Assembly: GCA_964635055.1 (NCBI GenBank)
Contig: CAZWMT010000007.1
Location: 1 to 64,000, forward strand
Reading direction: 5' to 3'
Source: JAEUJM01 sp964635055
Lineage (GTDB): Bacteria; Actinomycetota; Acidimicrobiia; Acidimicrobiales; DATDAH01
Length of the DNA: 64,000 nucleotides
The translations under genes and the position numbers were made by a program. A model generated the notes under the pieces. It was not told where the DNA came from. It worked only from the letters and a program-made list of their open reading frames with translations, and did not search any database. This document shows positions 32,580-41,225 of the stretch, piece after piece. How positions within the stretch are numbered: the stretch's first letter is position 1; each line of letters starts with the position of its first letter.

Positions 32580-34016
32580 TCAGCGGCGGTCGTAGGCGGC
32601 GAGGTCGGGGGCGGCCATGGCGGTGCGGAAGTCCTCGAAGGGCCACGGCCACGTCGCAGGGATGCCGCGGTCGTCCAGGTACCAGCTCTTGCAGCCGGTG
32701 ACCCAGATGGTGTGACCCATCTCCGCCACCCGGGCCTCCTCGTGGGCGTCCATGGCGGCCTGGGTGGCGCAGATCTCGGTGCAGCGACCGGCGGCGAGCT
32801 CGTCGATGAGGCCCATCGTGTAGCCCATCTGCAGCTCGGCCACCTCGATGAGCGAGAAGTTGCCGACCGGGCCGTTGGGGCCGTTGAGCATGAACAGGTT
32901 GGGGAACTCGGGGATCGAGATCGACAGATAGGCGTTTGGGCGTGGGTCCCAGGCGTCGGCGAGGGTGACGCCGCCGCGGCCCACGATGCCCATGGGGCGC
33001 ATGAAGGCGTCGGCCTGGAAGCCGGTGGCCAGCACCAGAACGTCGAGCTCGTGCAGCTCACCGTCCTTGGTGCGCACGCCTTCGGGGACGACGCACTCGA
33101 TGCCCTCGGTCACCACGCCCGCGTTGGGCTTCTGGATGGCCTCGTAGTAGTCACCCGACATGATCAGGCGCTTGCACGCCGGCTGGTAGTCGGGCCGGAG
33201 CCGCTCGCGCAGCTCGGGGTCGGTCACGCTGTGCTCGAGGTTGGCGACGCAGGCGGTGGCGATGCTCTCGTTCTGGGTCGAGTGGGCGTCGGTGACCGCG
33301 GCGGCGAACCCCGCGAACAGCTCGGCCAGGGTGTCGTGCAGTTGGCGCATCCGCTCGGGGCGCTCGTGGAACGCGTGCAGCTCCGCGTCGGTGTAGGCGG
33401 TGTTCTGCACCGGGAAGATCCACGGTGGCGTGCGCTGGAACACGTCGAGGTGGCCGACCTCGTCGACGATGGCCGACGTGATCTGGACCGCGGTCGAGCC
33501 GGTGCCGACGATGCCGACCCGCTTGCCGTCGAGGGCGACGGTGTGGTCCCAGCGGGCGCTGTGGAAGCACGGGCCGGCGAACGAGTCGAGGCCCTCGATG
33601 TCGGGCAGGCGGGGCCGGTGCAGCACGCCGGTGGCGGCGATGACCACGTCGGCCTCGTCGGTGCGACCGGTGCCGGTGGTCAGGTGCCAGCGGCCGTCGC
33701 GCCACTCGGTGCGGGTGACCTCCTCGCCGAACCGGATCTTCGGGGTGACGCCGTGGTCGGCCGCCACCCGCTCGAAGTAGGCCTCGATCTCGTCACCCGG
33801 TGCGAACGTGTGGCTCCAGTCCGGGTTGGGCGCGAACGAGTAGCTGTAGAGGTGGGACGGGACGTCGCAGGCGATGCCGGGATAGGTGTTCTCCCGCCAG
33901 GTGCCGCCGAGGCGATCGGCCTTCTCGTAGACCGCGTAGTCCGTGAAACCGGCGTCCTGCAGCTTGATCGCGGCCAGGATCCCGGACATCCCGGCTCCGA
34001 TGATGGCGAATCGCAT
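32580..34016 (-). CDS. Flavin-containing (Baeyer-Villiger-type) monooxygenase
   Basis: 478 residues. FAD Rossmann motif AIIGAGMSGILAAIKL at the N-terminus, ENTYPGIACDVPSHLYSYSF, the BVMO fingerprint FAGPCFHSARWDH, and NADPH motif IVGTGSTAVQ at about 175-184. Soluble. Oxidises ketones, aldehydes or heteroatoms with NADPH and O2. ATG at 34016. Divergent or adjacent MarR and C45 genes are on the other side of a 150-bp spacer, no strict coupling. Confidence 0.92.
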   Translation of the reverse strand: MRFAIIGAGMSGILAAIKLQDAGFTDYAVYEKADRLGGTWRENTYPGIACDVPSHLYSYSFAPNPDWSHTFAPGDEIEAYFERVAADHGVTPKIRFGEEVTRTEWRDGRWHLTTGTGRTDEADVVIAATGVLHRPRLPDIEGLDSFAGPCFHSARWDHTVALDGKRVGIVGTGSTAVQITSAIVDEVGHLDVFQRTPPWIFPVQNTAYTDAELHAFHERPERMRQLHDTLAELFAGFAAAVTDAHSTQNESIATACVANLEHSVTDPELRERLRPDYQPACKRLIMSGDYYEAIQKPNAGVVTEGIECVVPEGVRTKDGELHELDVLVLATGFQADAFMRPMGIVGRGGVTLADAWDPRPNAYLSISIPEFPNLFMLNGPNGPVGNFSLIEVAELQMGYTMGLIDELAAGRCTEICATQAAMDAHEEARVAEMGHTIWVTGCKSWYLDDRGIPATWPWPFEDFRTAMAAPDLAAYDRR

Positions 34017-34166
34017 CGTGTGCTCCCCCGACGGCGTCTCCGACGAGTCTTGCAGCCCTCGCGACGCCTTCCGAACCCGCGCCCGGTTCTGCCCGCAACC
34101 CGTGTGTCATGGAGGGGCGCCCACGTGCCGGCAGAACCGCTCCTGCTCGCTGAGCGGGCCCGCTCG

Positions 34167-34655
34167 TCAGCCGTCGACCTGGCGAACGGCGTCGAGGGCG
34201 GCCCGCAGGGAGGCCAGCGCCGCCGCGACCTCGGGCTCGGGCCGGTCGAGCGCGGTCACCACCTGCCCCAGCACCGGGACGAACCGGGTGGCTGCGTCGG
34301 TGTGCACGGCGCGCCCCTCGTCGGTGAGGACGATGCGGTACGAGCGGCGGTCGTCCGGGTTGGGCACCCGGGTCACGTGGCCGCGGCCCTCGAAGCGCTT
34401 GACGTAGCTGGAGACCGTGGTGGGCGGCGCCGCCATCCACCCGGCCAGCTCGGACGGGGTGAGCCCGCCCTCCACGCTCAGCACCGAGTACACCGCGAAT
34501 TCGTCGGCGTTCAGCCCCGCCGGCACCAGCGCCCGGTCCAGCAGCTCGGAGGTCGACCGGAAGACCAGCCACACGTCGAGCAGGACGGTCGTGCCGTCGT
34601 CCCGGACACCCAACGGCCGAGAAGGGGGGTTGACAGAAGTAGTGCGATCTCGCAT
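34167..34655 (-). CDS. MarR-family regulator
   Basis: 162 residues with DNA-binding helices ADEFAVYSVLSVEGGLTPSE, LAGWMAAPPTTVSSYVKRFE and wing PNPDDRRSYRIVLTDEG. ATG 34655 is preferred over ATG 34664 because TAGTAT on the minus strand lies exactly seven bases upstream of 34655, the spacing of a leaderless promoter; 34664 falls within that hexamer. Divergent from the C45 peptidase gene with dyads in the shared 41 bp. Likely represses both genes. Confidence 0.85.
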   Translation of the reverse strand: MRDRTTSVNPPSRPLGVRDDGTTVLLDVWLVFRSTSELLDRALVPAGLNADEFAVYSVLSVEGGLTPSELAGWMAAPPTTVSSYVKRFEGRGHVTRVPNPDDRRSYRIVLTDEGRAVHTDAATRFVPVLGQVVTALDRPEPEVAAALASLRAALDAVRQVDG

Positions 34656-34686
34656 TATCTCCATACTACTACGACATCGCACTACT
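34630..34686. promoter_or_regulatory. Divergent promoter with MarR operator dyads
   Basis: On the plus strand TTGACA (34630-34635) and CATTAT (34653-34658) have a 17-bp spacer. An 11-bp perfect inverted repeat AGTAGTGCGAT (34638-34648) and ATCGCACTACT (34676-34686) frames the region, with inner half sites forming two imperfect 22-bp dyads (34638-34659 and 34665-34686, 7 of 10 each). Confidence 0.6.
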
Positions 34687-34696
34687 TGGAGGCACC

Positions 34697-35872
34697 ATGC
34701 AACCCGCACCCCTTCCCACACCGACCCCCACGATCGTCGCCGGCGGCGTCGCCGACGACTTCCTCACCGTCCGCCACCTGCGGGTCGAGGGCACGAACCG
34801 TGAGATCGGGCAGGCGCTCGCACTCGCGGCCCGCCAGGCCCACGGGGCGGCGGCCGGCCCGCTCCCAGCCGCCGACACCCGCGTGCAGCGGGCTCGCCGC
34901 CACTGGTTCGCCGCCAACTGGCCGGCCATGTCCGAGCGCATGCGCGGCGTGGCCGACGCCTTCGGCGTGGACACCGACGACGACGCCCACGACCTGGCCT
35001 GGCTGGGCACGTTCGACCTCCCCGCCGGCTGCTCGGTCGTCTTCTACCCGGCCGACGGCACCAAGGAGGGCCACGGCATCCTGTCGCGGCACTTCGACTT
35101 CCCCACCGCCACGTTCGGCGAGATCGTCGGCCTCGGCCGCCAGGCGGGCGAACGGCCGTTGGCCGCCGACCCGTGGATCGTCGAGCTCCGCCCCCGGGGC
35201 GGCTACGCGTCCGTCGTGCTCGGGATCATGGACGTCCAGGGCGCCATGGACGGGGTCAACGAGGCCGGCCTGTCCGTTGCGCTGATGGCCGACAACGAGT
35301 CGCCGAACCCGGAGCCGTCGGGCGGCGCCCAGGTCGGCGTGTCCGAGCAGCAGATCGTGCGGTACCTGCTCGACACCTGCGCCACGGCGGACGAGGCACG
35401 CGACGCCCTGTTGCGGGCGAAGCAGTACTACTTCTTCACGCCGTGCCACTTCCTGGTCGCCGACCGGTCGGGCGACGCGTTCGTGTGGGAGCGCTCGCCC
35501 GGGCACAACCAGGAGTTCATCGTCGACGTCCCCGCCGGCACCCACGGTCGCCTGGTCTGCACGAACCACCTCCTGCACCGGTGGCCGGCCGGATCGACCC
35601 TGCCCGACGACTCGGGCCCGGTCGGCACCGCCGCCATCACCTACGGGCGGTGGAACACGCTCACCGACCAGGTGGCCGACGGAGCGGTCGTCGACCGCGA
35701 CGACATCCGCCAGCAGTTCCGGGCGGTGCGCTTCGAGGCGCCGGTCGAGGGGGCCCGCACGTTCTGGCACGCGCTCTACGACGTCGACGAGCCCGGCGTC
35801 GAGGTGTCGTACTACCTCCACGACCGCGACGGCGTCAGCGTCTACAGCGACCCCCTCCGGATCACCCTCTGA
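34697..35872 (+). CDS. C45-family Ntn hydrolase (acyltransferase/peptidase)
   Basis: 391 residues. The N-terminal nucleophile would be C112 in AGCSVVFYP, exposed by autocleavage as in isopenicillin N acyltransferase and carcinine hydrolase (peptidase C45). Later motifs GVNEAGLSVALMADNES, HFLVADRSGDAFVWE and VCTNHLLH fit. No signal peptide, so cytosolic. Products are amides of short amines or amino acids. ATG 34697 follows GGAGG. The expected substrate is a small amide, but is not readable. Confidence 0.85.
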   Translation: MQPAPLPTPTPTIVAGGVADDFLTVRHLRVEGTNREIGQALALAARQAHGAAAGPLPAADTRVQRARRHWFAANWPAMSERMRGVADAFGVDTDDDAHDLAWLGTFDLPAGCSVVFYPADGTKEGHGILSRHFDFPTATFGEIVGLGRQAGERPLAADPWIVELRPRGGYASVVLGIMDVQGAMDGVNEAGLSVALMADNESPNPEPSGGAQVGVSEQQIVRYLLDTCATADEARDALLRAKQYYFFTPCHFLVADRSGDAFVWERSPGHNQEFIVDVPAGTHGRLVCTNHLLHRWPAGSTLPDDSGPVGTAAITYGRWNTLTDQVADGAVVDRDDIRQQFRAVRFEAPVEGARTFWHALYDVDEPGVEVSYYLHDRDGVSVYSDPLRITL

Positions 35873-35887
35873 CGGTCCCCGTTCTGC

Positions 35888-35923
35888 CGGCCGTGCTGTG
35901 TGCGCACGAGCACAGCGCGGCCG
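35888..35923. terminator. Hairpin between convergent C45 and ABC genes
   Basis: Stem CGGCCGTGCTGTG and its complement (13 bp, one mismatch) around a 10-base loop, with GTTC/GAAC flanks just outside. Confidence 0.55.
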
Positions 35924-35965
35924 ACGGAACGAGCCGGGCCTGACCCGGACGCCGCCGCCTCCGGC

Positions 35966-37780
35966 TCAGACCGAGCCGTAGGCGGCGGCCTGGATGTTGT
36001 AGAGCTCGGCGTACTGCCCGCCGCGGGCCACCAGGTCGTCGTGGGTGCCCACCTCGACCACGTGGGCACCGTCGAGCACCACGATCAGGTCGGCCATCCG
36101 CACCGTGCTGAAGCGGTGGGACACCAACACCGTGATCCTCCCGTCGCCGCGATCCTCGCGAGCGCCGGCCGCGTAGCGCTCGAAGAGGGCGTGCTCGGTC
36201 TCGGCGTCGAGCGCCGCGGTGGGCTCGTCCAGCACCAGCACCAGCGTCTCGTCGCGCATGAAGCCCCGCGCCAGCGCCACCTTCTGCCATTGGCCGAACG
36301 ACACCTCGACGCCCTCGGGCCAGGTCGGTCCCAGCTGCGTGTCGAGGCCGTGGCCCAGCGCCCGCACCACGTCGTCGGCGCCGGCCCGATCCACCGCGGC
36401 GACCACGGCAGCCTCGTCGTCGAGGCGGGGCACGTCGCCCACCCCCACGCTGTGGCGGGCCCGGAACTCGAAGCGGAAGAAGTCCTGGTAGGCGCCGGCC
36501 AGGCGCTCGCGCCACTCGTCGGTCGCCATCCGGGCCAGGTCGACCCCATCGACCAGGATCCTGCCGGCGGTCGGCTCGTAGAACTTCGAGAGCAGCTTCA
36601 CCAAGGTCGTCTTGCCCGCCCCGTTCTCGCCGACGACCGCCACGACGGCGCCCGCGGGCAGGAACAGGTCGACGTCCTGCAGCACCAGCCGTTCGGTGCC
36701 GGGGTAGGCGAAGTCGACGTGGTCGAAGCGGATGCCCTCGTGCAGACGATCCGGCACCGGCTCGTCGAAGTCCGCGACCAGCGAGGCGGCGTAGTCCTCC
36801 AGCCAGGCCAGGCGCCGCGAGCCGTCCATCCAGATGCCCCGGAGGAAGCCGATCTCGCCGACGGTGGCCCCGATGTAGGCGGACAGGCGCGAGCCGGCGG
36901 CCAGCACCAGCAGGACGTCGGCGGCGGGGGCGTCGAGCCCAGACGCCACGTAGACGACCGAGCCCACGAACCCGATGCCGAACACCGCCCACCCCAGTGT
37001 GTGCCACGCCGCCGACGCGTTGCGGGAACGGGCGAGCGGCCCGTACCACCGCTCCCATGCCTCGCGGCGATCGGTGGCCAGGCGCGGACCGATGCCGGTG
37101 ACCCGCACCTCCTTCGCCGGCGCCGCGGTCGTTGCGGTGGTGAACAGGTGGCGGGACAGCCGCTCGTGGCGAGCACCCTGCTCGCGCGCCGACCGCTCGA
37201 CGGCCGGGCGCCAGGACGACGTGAGCACCGTCGGGAGCGCGAACAGGGCGAGCAGGATCAGCACGGGGCTGATCGTCATCAGCAGGAAGATCGTGACGCC
37301 GAGGCGCAGGATCCACCCGGCCGTCGAGCACACCGACATGTACATGTGGTCGAGCACGAAGATCTGGTCGCGCAGCACCGAGAGGCGGTCGAGGTAGTCG
37401 GGTCGCTCGTGGTGCGCGATGGTGGTGACCGACGCCTGCAGCCGGGCCACGTGCGACTCGAGCGCGATGGTGACCCGGTCGCGGAAGCGACGCTGCACCC
37501 GGGCCGACACCGTGGTGAGGAACCAGGTGGCCACCGCCGCCAGGGCCAGCCCCATCATGACCGTCCGGATGCGGGCGTCGTCGCCGTCGGTGATGGCGTC
37601 GGCCAGGAACTTGAACCCGAGCGCCAGCATCGCCTCGGGCAGCGCCGCGAGGAGGGCCAGGCCGAACGCAACCGCCATCAGGGCGGGCTCGTGTCGGTAG
37701 CCCAGCTTGCAGAGCCGCCACATCGACGACAGCGCCGGCGGCAGCTCCTCGTCCTTGCTGGCGGCGGCGAACTCAGACAT
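35966..37780 (-). CDS. ABC transporter half with unusual signature (subunit of heterodimer)
   Basis: 604 residues. Six-helix exporter domain (to about 330) then a nucleotide-binding domain with Walker A VGENGAGKTTL, Q loop YQDF, Walker B LVLVLDEPTAALD and switch His in VSHRFST. The signature motif reads VSFGQWQKVALARG instead of LSGGQ, so one of the two ATP sites is probably degenerate. ATG overlaps the second half's stop region (37773), so the two are co-expressed. Confidence 0.88.
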   Translation of the reverse strand: MSEFAAASKDEELPPALSSMWRLCKLGYRHEPALMAVAFGLALLAALPEAMLALGFKFLADAITDGDDARIRTVMMGLALAAVATWFLTTVSARVQRRFRDRVTIALESHVARLQASVTTIAHHERPDYLDRLSVLRDQIFVLDHMYMSVCSTAGWILRLGVTIFLLMTISPVLILLALFALPTVLTSSWRPAVERSAREQGARHERLSRHLFTTATTAAPAKEVRVTGIGPRLATDRREAWERWYGPLARSRNASAAWHTLGWAVFGIGFVGSVVYVASGLDAPAADVLLVLAAGSRLSAYIGATVGEIGFLRGIWMDGSRRLAWLEDYAASLVADFDEPVPDRLHEGIRFDHVDFAYPGTERLVLQDVDLFLPAGAVVAVVGENGAGKTTLVKLLSKFYEPTAGRILVDGVDLARMATDEWRERLAGAYQDFFRFEFRARHSVGVGDVPRLDDEAAVVAAVDRAGADDVVRALGHGLDTQLGPTWPEGVEVSFGQWQKVALARGFMRDETLVLVLDEPTAALDAETEHALFERYAAGAREDRGDGRITVLVSHRFSTVRMADLIVVLDGAHVVEVGTHDDLVARGGQYAELYNIQAAAYGSV

Positions 37781-39677
37781 CGAGGGTCACCTCCTCGACG
37801 TCGGCGTCGTCCTCGTCGGCGGGCAGGCCGGCGGCGAAGCGCTGCGCCTGCAGGTCGAACATGGTGCGATACCGCCCAGAGTGGGCCATCAGCTCGTCGT
37901 GGGTGCCGAGCTCGATCACCCGGCCGTGCTCGAGGACACAGATGCGGTCGGCGTGGCGCACGGTCGAGAACCGGTGCGAGATGAGGATCGTCGTGCAGTG
38001 GCTGGTGGCGGTGAGGATGCGGTCGAAGATCTCGGCCTCGCCCCGCACGTCGAGCTGCGCGGTGGGCTCGTCGAGCAGCACCACGCCGGCGCCGAGCCGC
38101 ACCGCAGCCAGCGCCCGGGCCAGCGCCACCCGCTGCCACTGCCCGCCGGACAGGTCGGTGCCCTGCTCGTACCCCTTGGCCAGGATCGTGTCGAGTGCGG
38201 CCAGGTCGGCCGCGCCGGCGTCGGCCAGGGCCTGGACCACCAGCTCGTCGAGCGCGGCACCGTCGATCGGACGGCCGTCGACCGTGTGCCCGCCGGGGCC
38301 ACGTCCCTCCCGCTCTGAGCGGCCGCTCGGGCCTTGGGGCACCACGTTGTCGCGCAGCGACAGCTCGAACTTGATGAAGTCCTGGAACACCGCGGTGACC
38401 TGGCGGCGCCACGAGTGCAGGTCGAGCTCGCGGACGTCGATGCCGTCCACCTCGAGGGCACCCTGCTGCGGGTCGTAGAGGCGGCAGAGCAGCTTGGCCA
38501 GCGTCGTCTTGCCCGCGCCGTTCTGACCCACGATCGCCAGCGACGACCCCGCCGGGACCGTGAGGTCGAAGCCGTCGAGCACCGGCGGGCCGTCCGTGCC
38601 CGGGTAGGCGAAGGTGACGTCACGGAAGCGCAGCTCGCGGGCGGGCAACCCCTCGGCGGGGCGGTCACCCGACGGCAGGTCGCCCTTCGGGCCCATGGCC
38701 GGCTTCAACCGCAGCACGGCGGCCACGGGGGCGGCCGAACCGTCGAGCGCCCAGTTCAGCCCCCCGAAGGCGATGAGGGCGGTCCCGAGGGCGGCCTGGG
38801 CGTAGACCACCACCCTTGCCAGGTCGAGCTCGCCGCTGATGACCGCCGAGGCCAGCGCCCAGAACACGACGGCGTTGGCGGCCACCACGACGATCACGCT
38901 CGCGACCACCGAGCGCTCACGCATCTTGGTGGCCTCGTACTGCAGCTCGTGCAGGCGCGTCCGCCGGGCGATGAAGCGGTCGATGGTCCAGTCGACCAGG
39001 CCGAACATCCGCAGCTCCTTCGATGCCGGGGGGTCGACGGCCAGGCGGTAGGCGTAGTCGGCGTCCCGCTGGGCGGCCCGCACCTCGTCGGTGTTGCGGT
39101 CCTTCCAGACGCCGCTCTCCTTCAACAGCCAGTGGGTCGACAGCCAGCCGCCGGCCAGCACGAGGGGCGCCCACCACGCGAAGCCGAAGAGCAGCGCGGC
39201 CGACACGAGCCCGGCGGCCATCTGGGCCAGCCCCTGGGCGATGAAGTCCATCGACACCGACAGCGGCGGTCCGGTCATGCCCAGGTCGAAGTCACGGGCC
39301 ACCTGCAGGTCGTTGGCCAGCTCGGCGTCCTCGAGGTGGGCCATGCCCGGGGGCTCGACGCACGCATCGGTGAGCTGGTCGTAGAGCCAGGCCGCGGTGC
39401 GGTCGCCCAGGTTGGCGCTGATGGCGGCGTGGACCGGGAACACGACCTGCAGCAGCAGGAACACGACGCCCATCAGCACGAGCGGGCCCGTCAGCGACGT
39501 GCCGCCCTCGATGGCGGCCACCAGCACACCCATGGCGATGGCGAAGGCGGCTGGCAACACGCCCCGGAGGGCCAGCACCAGCCACCACGCGGTGGCCAGT
39601 CCCGGCGCCGCCTTGGGCAGCACGCCGAAGAACCTCCACTCCTGGCGGTCACGCAGTCGATGCAGCGGCGACGTCAC
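37773..39677 (-). CDS. ABC transporter half with canonical signature
   Basis: 634 residues. Six-helix domain (to about 330) and nucleotide-binding domain with Walker A VGQNGAGKTTL, Q loop FQDF, canonical signature DLSGGQWQRVALARAL, Walker B VVLLDEPTAQLD and SHRFST. GTG 39677 is chosen because the upstream MRSGGGKTAG is not conserved-looking and TGAC follows. Partner of the upstream gene (same strand, this one first). Multidrug or lipid export is usual for such pairs, but the cargo is unknown. Confidence 0.88.
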   Translation of the reverse strand: MTSPLHRLRDRQEWRFFGVLPKAAPGLATAWWLVLALRGVLPAAFAIAMGVLVAAIEGGTSLTGPLVLMGVVFLLLQVVFPVHAAISANLGDRTAAWLYDQLTDACVEPPGMAHLEDAELANDLQVARDFDLGMTGPPLSVSMDFIAQGLAQMAAGLVSAALLFGFAWWAPLVLAGGWLSTHWLLKESGVWKDRNTDEVRAAQRDADYAYRLAVDPPASKELRMFGLVDWTIDRFIARRTRLHELQYEATKMRERSVVASVIVVVAANAVVFWALASAVISGELDLARVVVYAQAALGTALIAFGGLNWALDGSAAPVAAVLRLKPAMGPKGDLPSGDRPAEGLPARELRFRDVTFAYPGTDGPPVLDGFDLTVPAGSSLAIVGQNGAGKTTLAKLLCRLYDPQQGALEVDGIDVRELDLHSWRRQVTAVFQDFIKFELSLRDNVVPQGPSGRSEREGRGPGGHTVDGRPIDGAALDELVVQALADAGAADLAALDTILAKGYEQGTDLSGGQWQRVALARALAAVRLGAGVVLLDEPTAQLDVRGEAEIFDRILTATSHCTTILISHRFSTVRHADRICVLEHGRVIELGTHDELMAHSGRYRTMFDLQAQRFAAGLPADEDDADVEEVTLDV

Positions 39678-39727
39678 CCCCGCAGTCTTGCCCCCGCCGG
39701 ACCGCACGCGCCGTGCCGAACCACGGA

Positions 39728-39769
39728 CCGGAGGAAATACCAGTCACCGGTGACTGCTATTTCCTCCGG
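39728..39769. repeat. 42-bp near-perfect palindrome
   Basis: Two 21-bp arms, left beginning CCGGAGGAAATAC and right ending TATTTCCTCCGG, with one mismatch (C at 39740 against C at 39757). It lies between the end of the preceding gene and the ABC start, so it may be a terminator, an operator or both. Confidence 0.6.
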
Positions 39770-39792
39770 CTCGACGGACGGTGAGCGAACCG

Positions 39793-40962
39793 TCAGAGGA
39801 ACGAGTCGTCGGCCGTCGGCAGGCCCCAGTCGGGGAACGCGCCGAGCGCCACCGTCTGGCAGTTGCCGATGCCCACGCCGCCGCCCACCGGGTCGGTGAC
39901 CCGCACGACGCAGTCGCGGATCTGGTGCACCCGCTCGGCCGAGGCCCGCTCGCTGCAGTCGGGCACGTGCTCGCCGTCGAGGTTCAGCGCGCCGCGGAAG
40001 CTGCCGTGGTGCCAGCCGTCGAACCCGTGGTACAGCCCGGTGCCCAGGTGGAAGCCGGTGTCGCCCACCACCTCGACCTCGACCGGGCGGGCGGTGCCGT
40101 CGGCCATGGTGAAGCCGAAGCGGCCACCCTGGAAGCGGCGGTTCACCGGATCGAAACGGATCTCGGGGACGTGGGAGGCGAAGAGCTCCTTGCGGCCGTT
40201 CGCGTGCTCGATGCCGCCCTGGAAGGTCTCGCTGCGGTAGACGTCGGGGATCTCGAGGCGCCGCAGGTAGTGGTGCAACGCGTACTGGCTGCCGTCGTCG
40301 CGCGTGAGCAGCACCGGGTTCCAGATGGCCAGCACCGACAGCCCCGGTGGCCGGTCGGGGTGCTCCACGTCGGGGGCAGGGACCCCCACATCGGGCCGGA
40401 TCCCCCACGAGTGGTCGCGGGTCGACACCCACGTGTCCGGGGTGATCTCGGTCCGCTCGCCCGCCACCTCGACCCAGCCCGATCCCACGCCGGACTGGTG
40501 GTAGCGGATCTGGTGGGCCTGGTGGCGGTAGCCGTTGGGCACCCGCCAGTCCTCGCGCTCCTCCACGAAGCAGGGCACCCTGCCCTCGAAGGTGAGGTCG
40601 AAGGCGATGGGTTGCACGTCGTTGGGCTCGAGGCGGACCCGCACCCGCTTCAGCGGCTCGAGCACCTCGTAGCTGAGCGGGCCGATGACCGTGGACGACG
40701 GGTCGAGCGACAGGCGCCGGCTGGCCCGCACGGTGCGTTGCTGGACGCCCTGCGAGATGCCGCCGTAGGCGTCCATGACGTCGCGGTTCGTGTACTTGCC
40801 GAGCCCGAACGCGATCTGGAGCGACCCGTCACGAGCGCACGCCTGGCCGCACACCTTCTCGGTCCAGCTCGGATCGGTCTGCGCCACCGTGGCGAAGGTG
40901 TCGACGATCTGGTGGTCGAAGCGCTCGTCCGCGGGGAGCAACGGGCCGACGGTGCCACTCAT
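39793..40962 (-). CDS. Hydroxyneurosporene-synthase/DUF7064-like protein
   Basis: 389 residues, soluble. I read a two-lobe beta-rich fold: TFEGRVPCFVEEREDWR, TWVSTRDHSWGIRPD, YALHHYLRR and GFHLGTGLYHGFDGWHHGSFRG. The general shape recalls CrtC-like and related lipocalin-type domains that bind hydrophobic molecules, but no catalytic set is certain. ATG 40962 is chosen since GGAGG precedes it. Divergent from the MMPL gene. The assignment is tentative. Confidence 0.55.
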   Translation of the reverse strand: MSGTVGPLLPADERFDHQIVDTFATVAQTDPSWTEKVCGQACARDGSLQIAFGLGKYTNRDVMDAYGGISQGVQQRTVRASRRLSLDPSSTVIGPLSYEVLEPLKRVRVRLEPNDVQPIAFDLTFEGRVPCFVEEREDWRVPNGYRHQAHQIRYHQSGVGSGWVEVAGERTEITPDTWVSTRDHSWGIRPDVGVPAPDVEHPDRPPGLSVLAIWNPVLLTRDDGSQYALHHYLRRLEIPDVYRSETFQGGIEHANGRKELFASHVPEIRFDPVNRRFQGGRFGFTMADGTARPVEVEVVGDTGFHLGTGLYHGFDGWHHGSFRGALNLDGEHVPDCSERASAERVHQIRDCVVRVTDPVGGGVGIGNCQTVALGAFPDWGLPTADDSFL

Positions 40963-41058
40963 GGGTGCCTCCAGGCGGGTGGCGGACAACGTAGCGCCTG
41001 ACCCCGGTGGCGCTCACGGGTCGCACGAGGGCGCGCCACGGGACCCCCGCCGTGGCAC

Positions 41059-41074
41059 TGTGACCTCCATCACA
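41059..41074. promoter_or_regulatory. CRP/FNR-type site
   Basis: TGTGA-CCTCCA-TCACA is a perfect match to the CRP-family consensus with N6 spacing, lying between the divergent 40962 and 41226 start codons. A Mycobacterium-type Crp would recognise this sequence. Confidence 0.55.
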
Positions 41075-41225
41075 CGGCCCCGAATCCAGTGGTCCGCCGG
41101 CGACGTCGCCGGTAGCCTCCGCCGGGGTGTCGGGGCCGAGGGCGTTCCCCGCGCCGCTGTGCACCGATGAGTTTGCGGGCGGCCGTCGGTCTCTCCCGTG
41201 TGACCGTGAGCAAGGAGCCCCGAAG

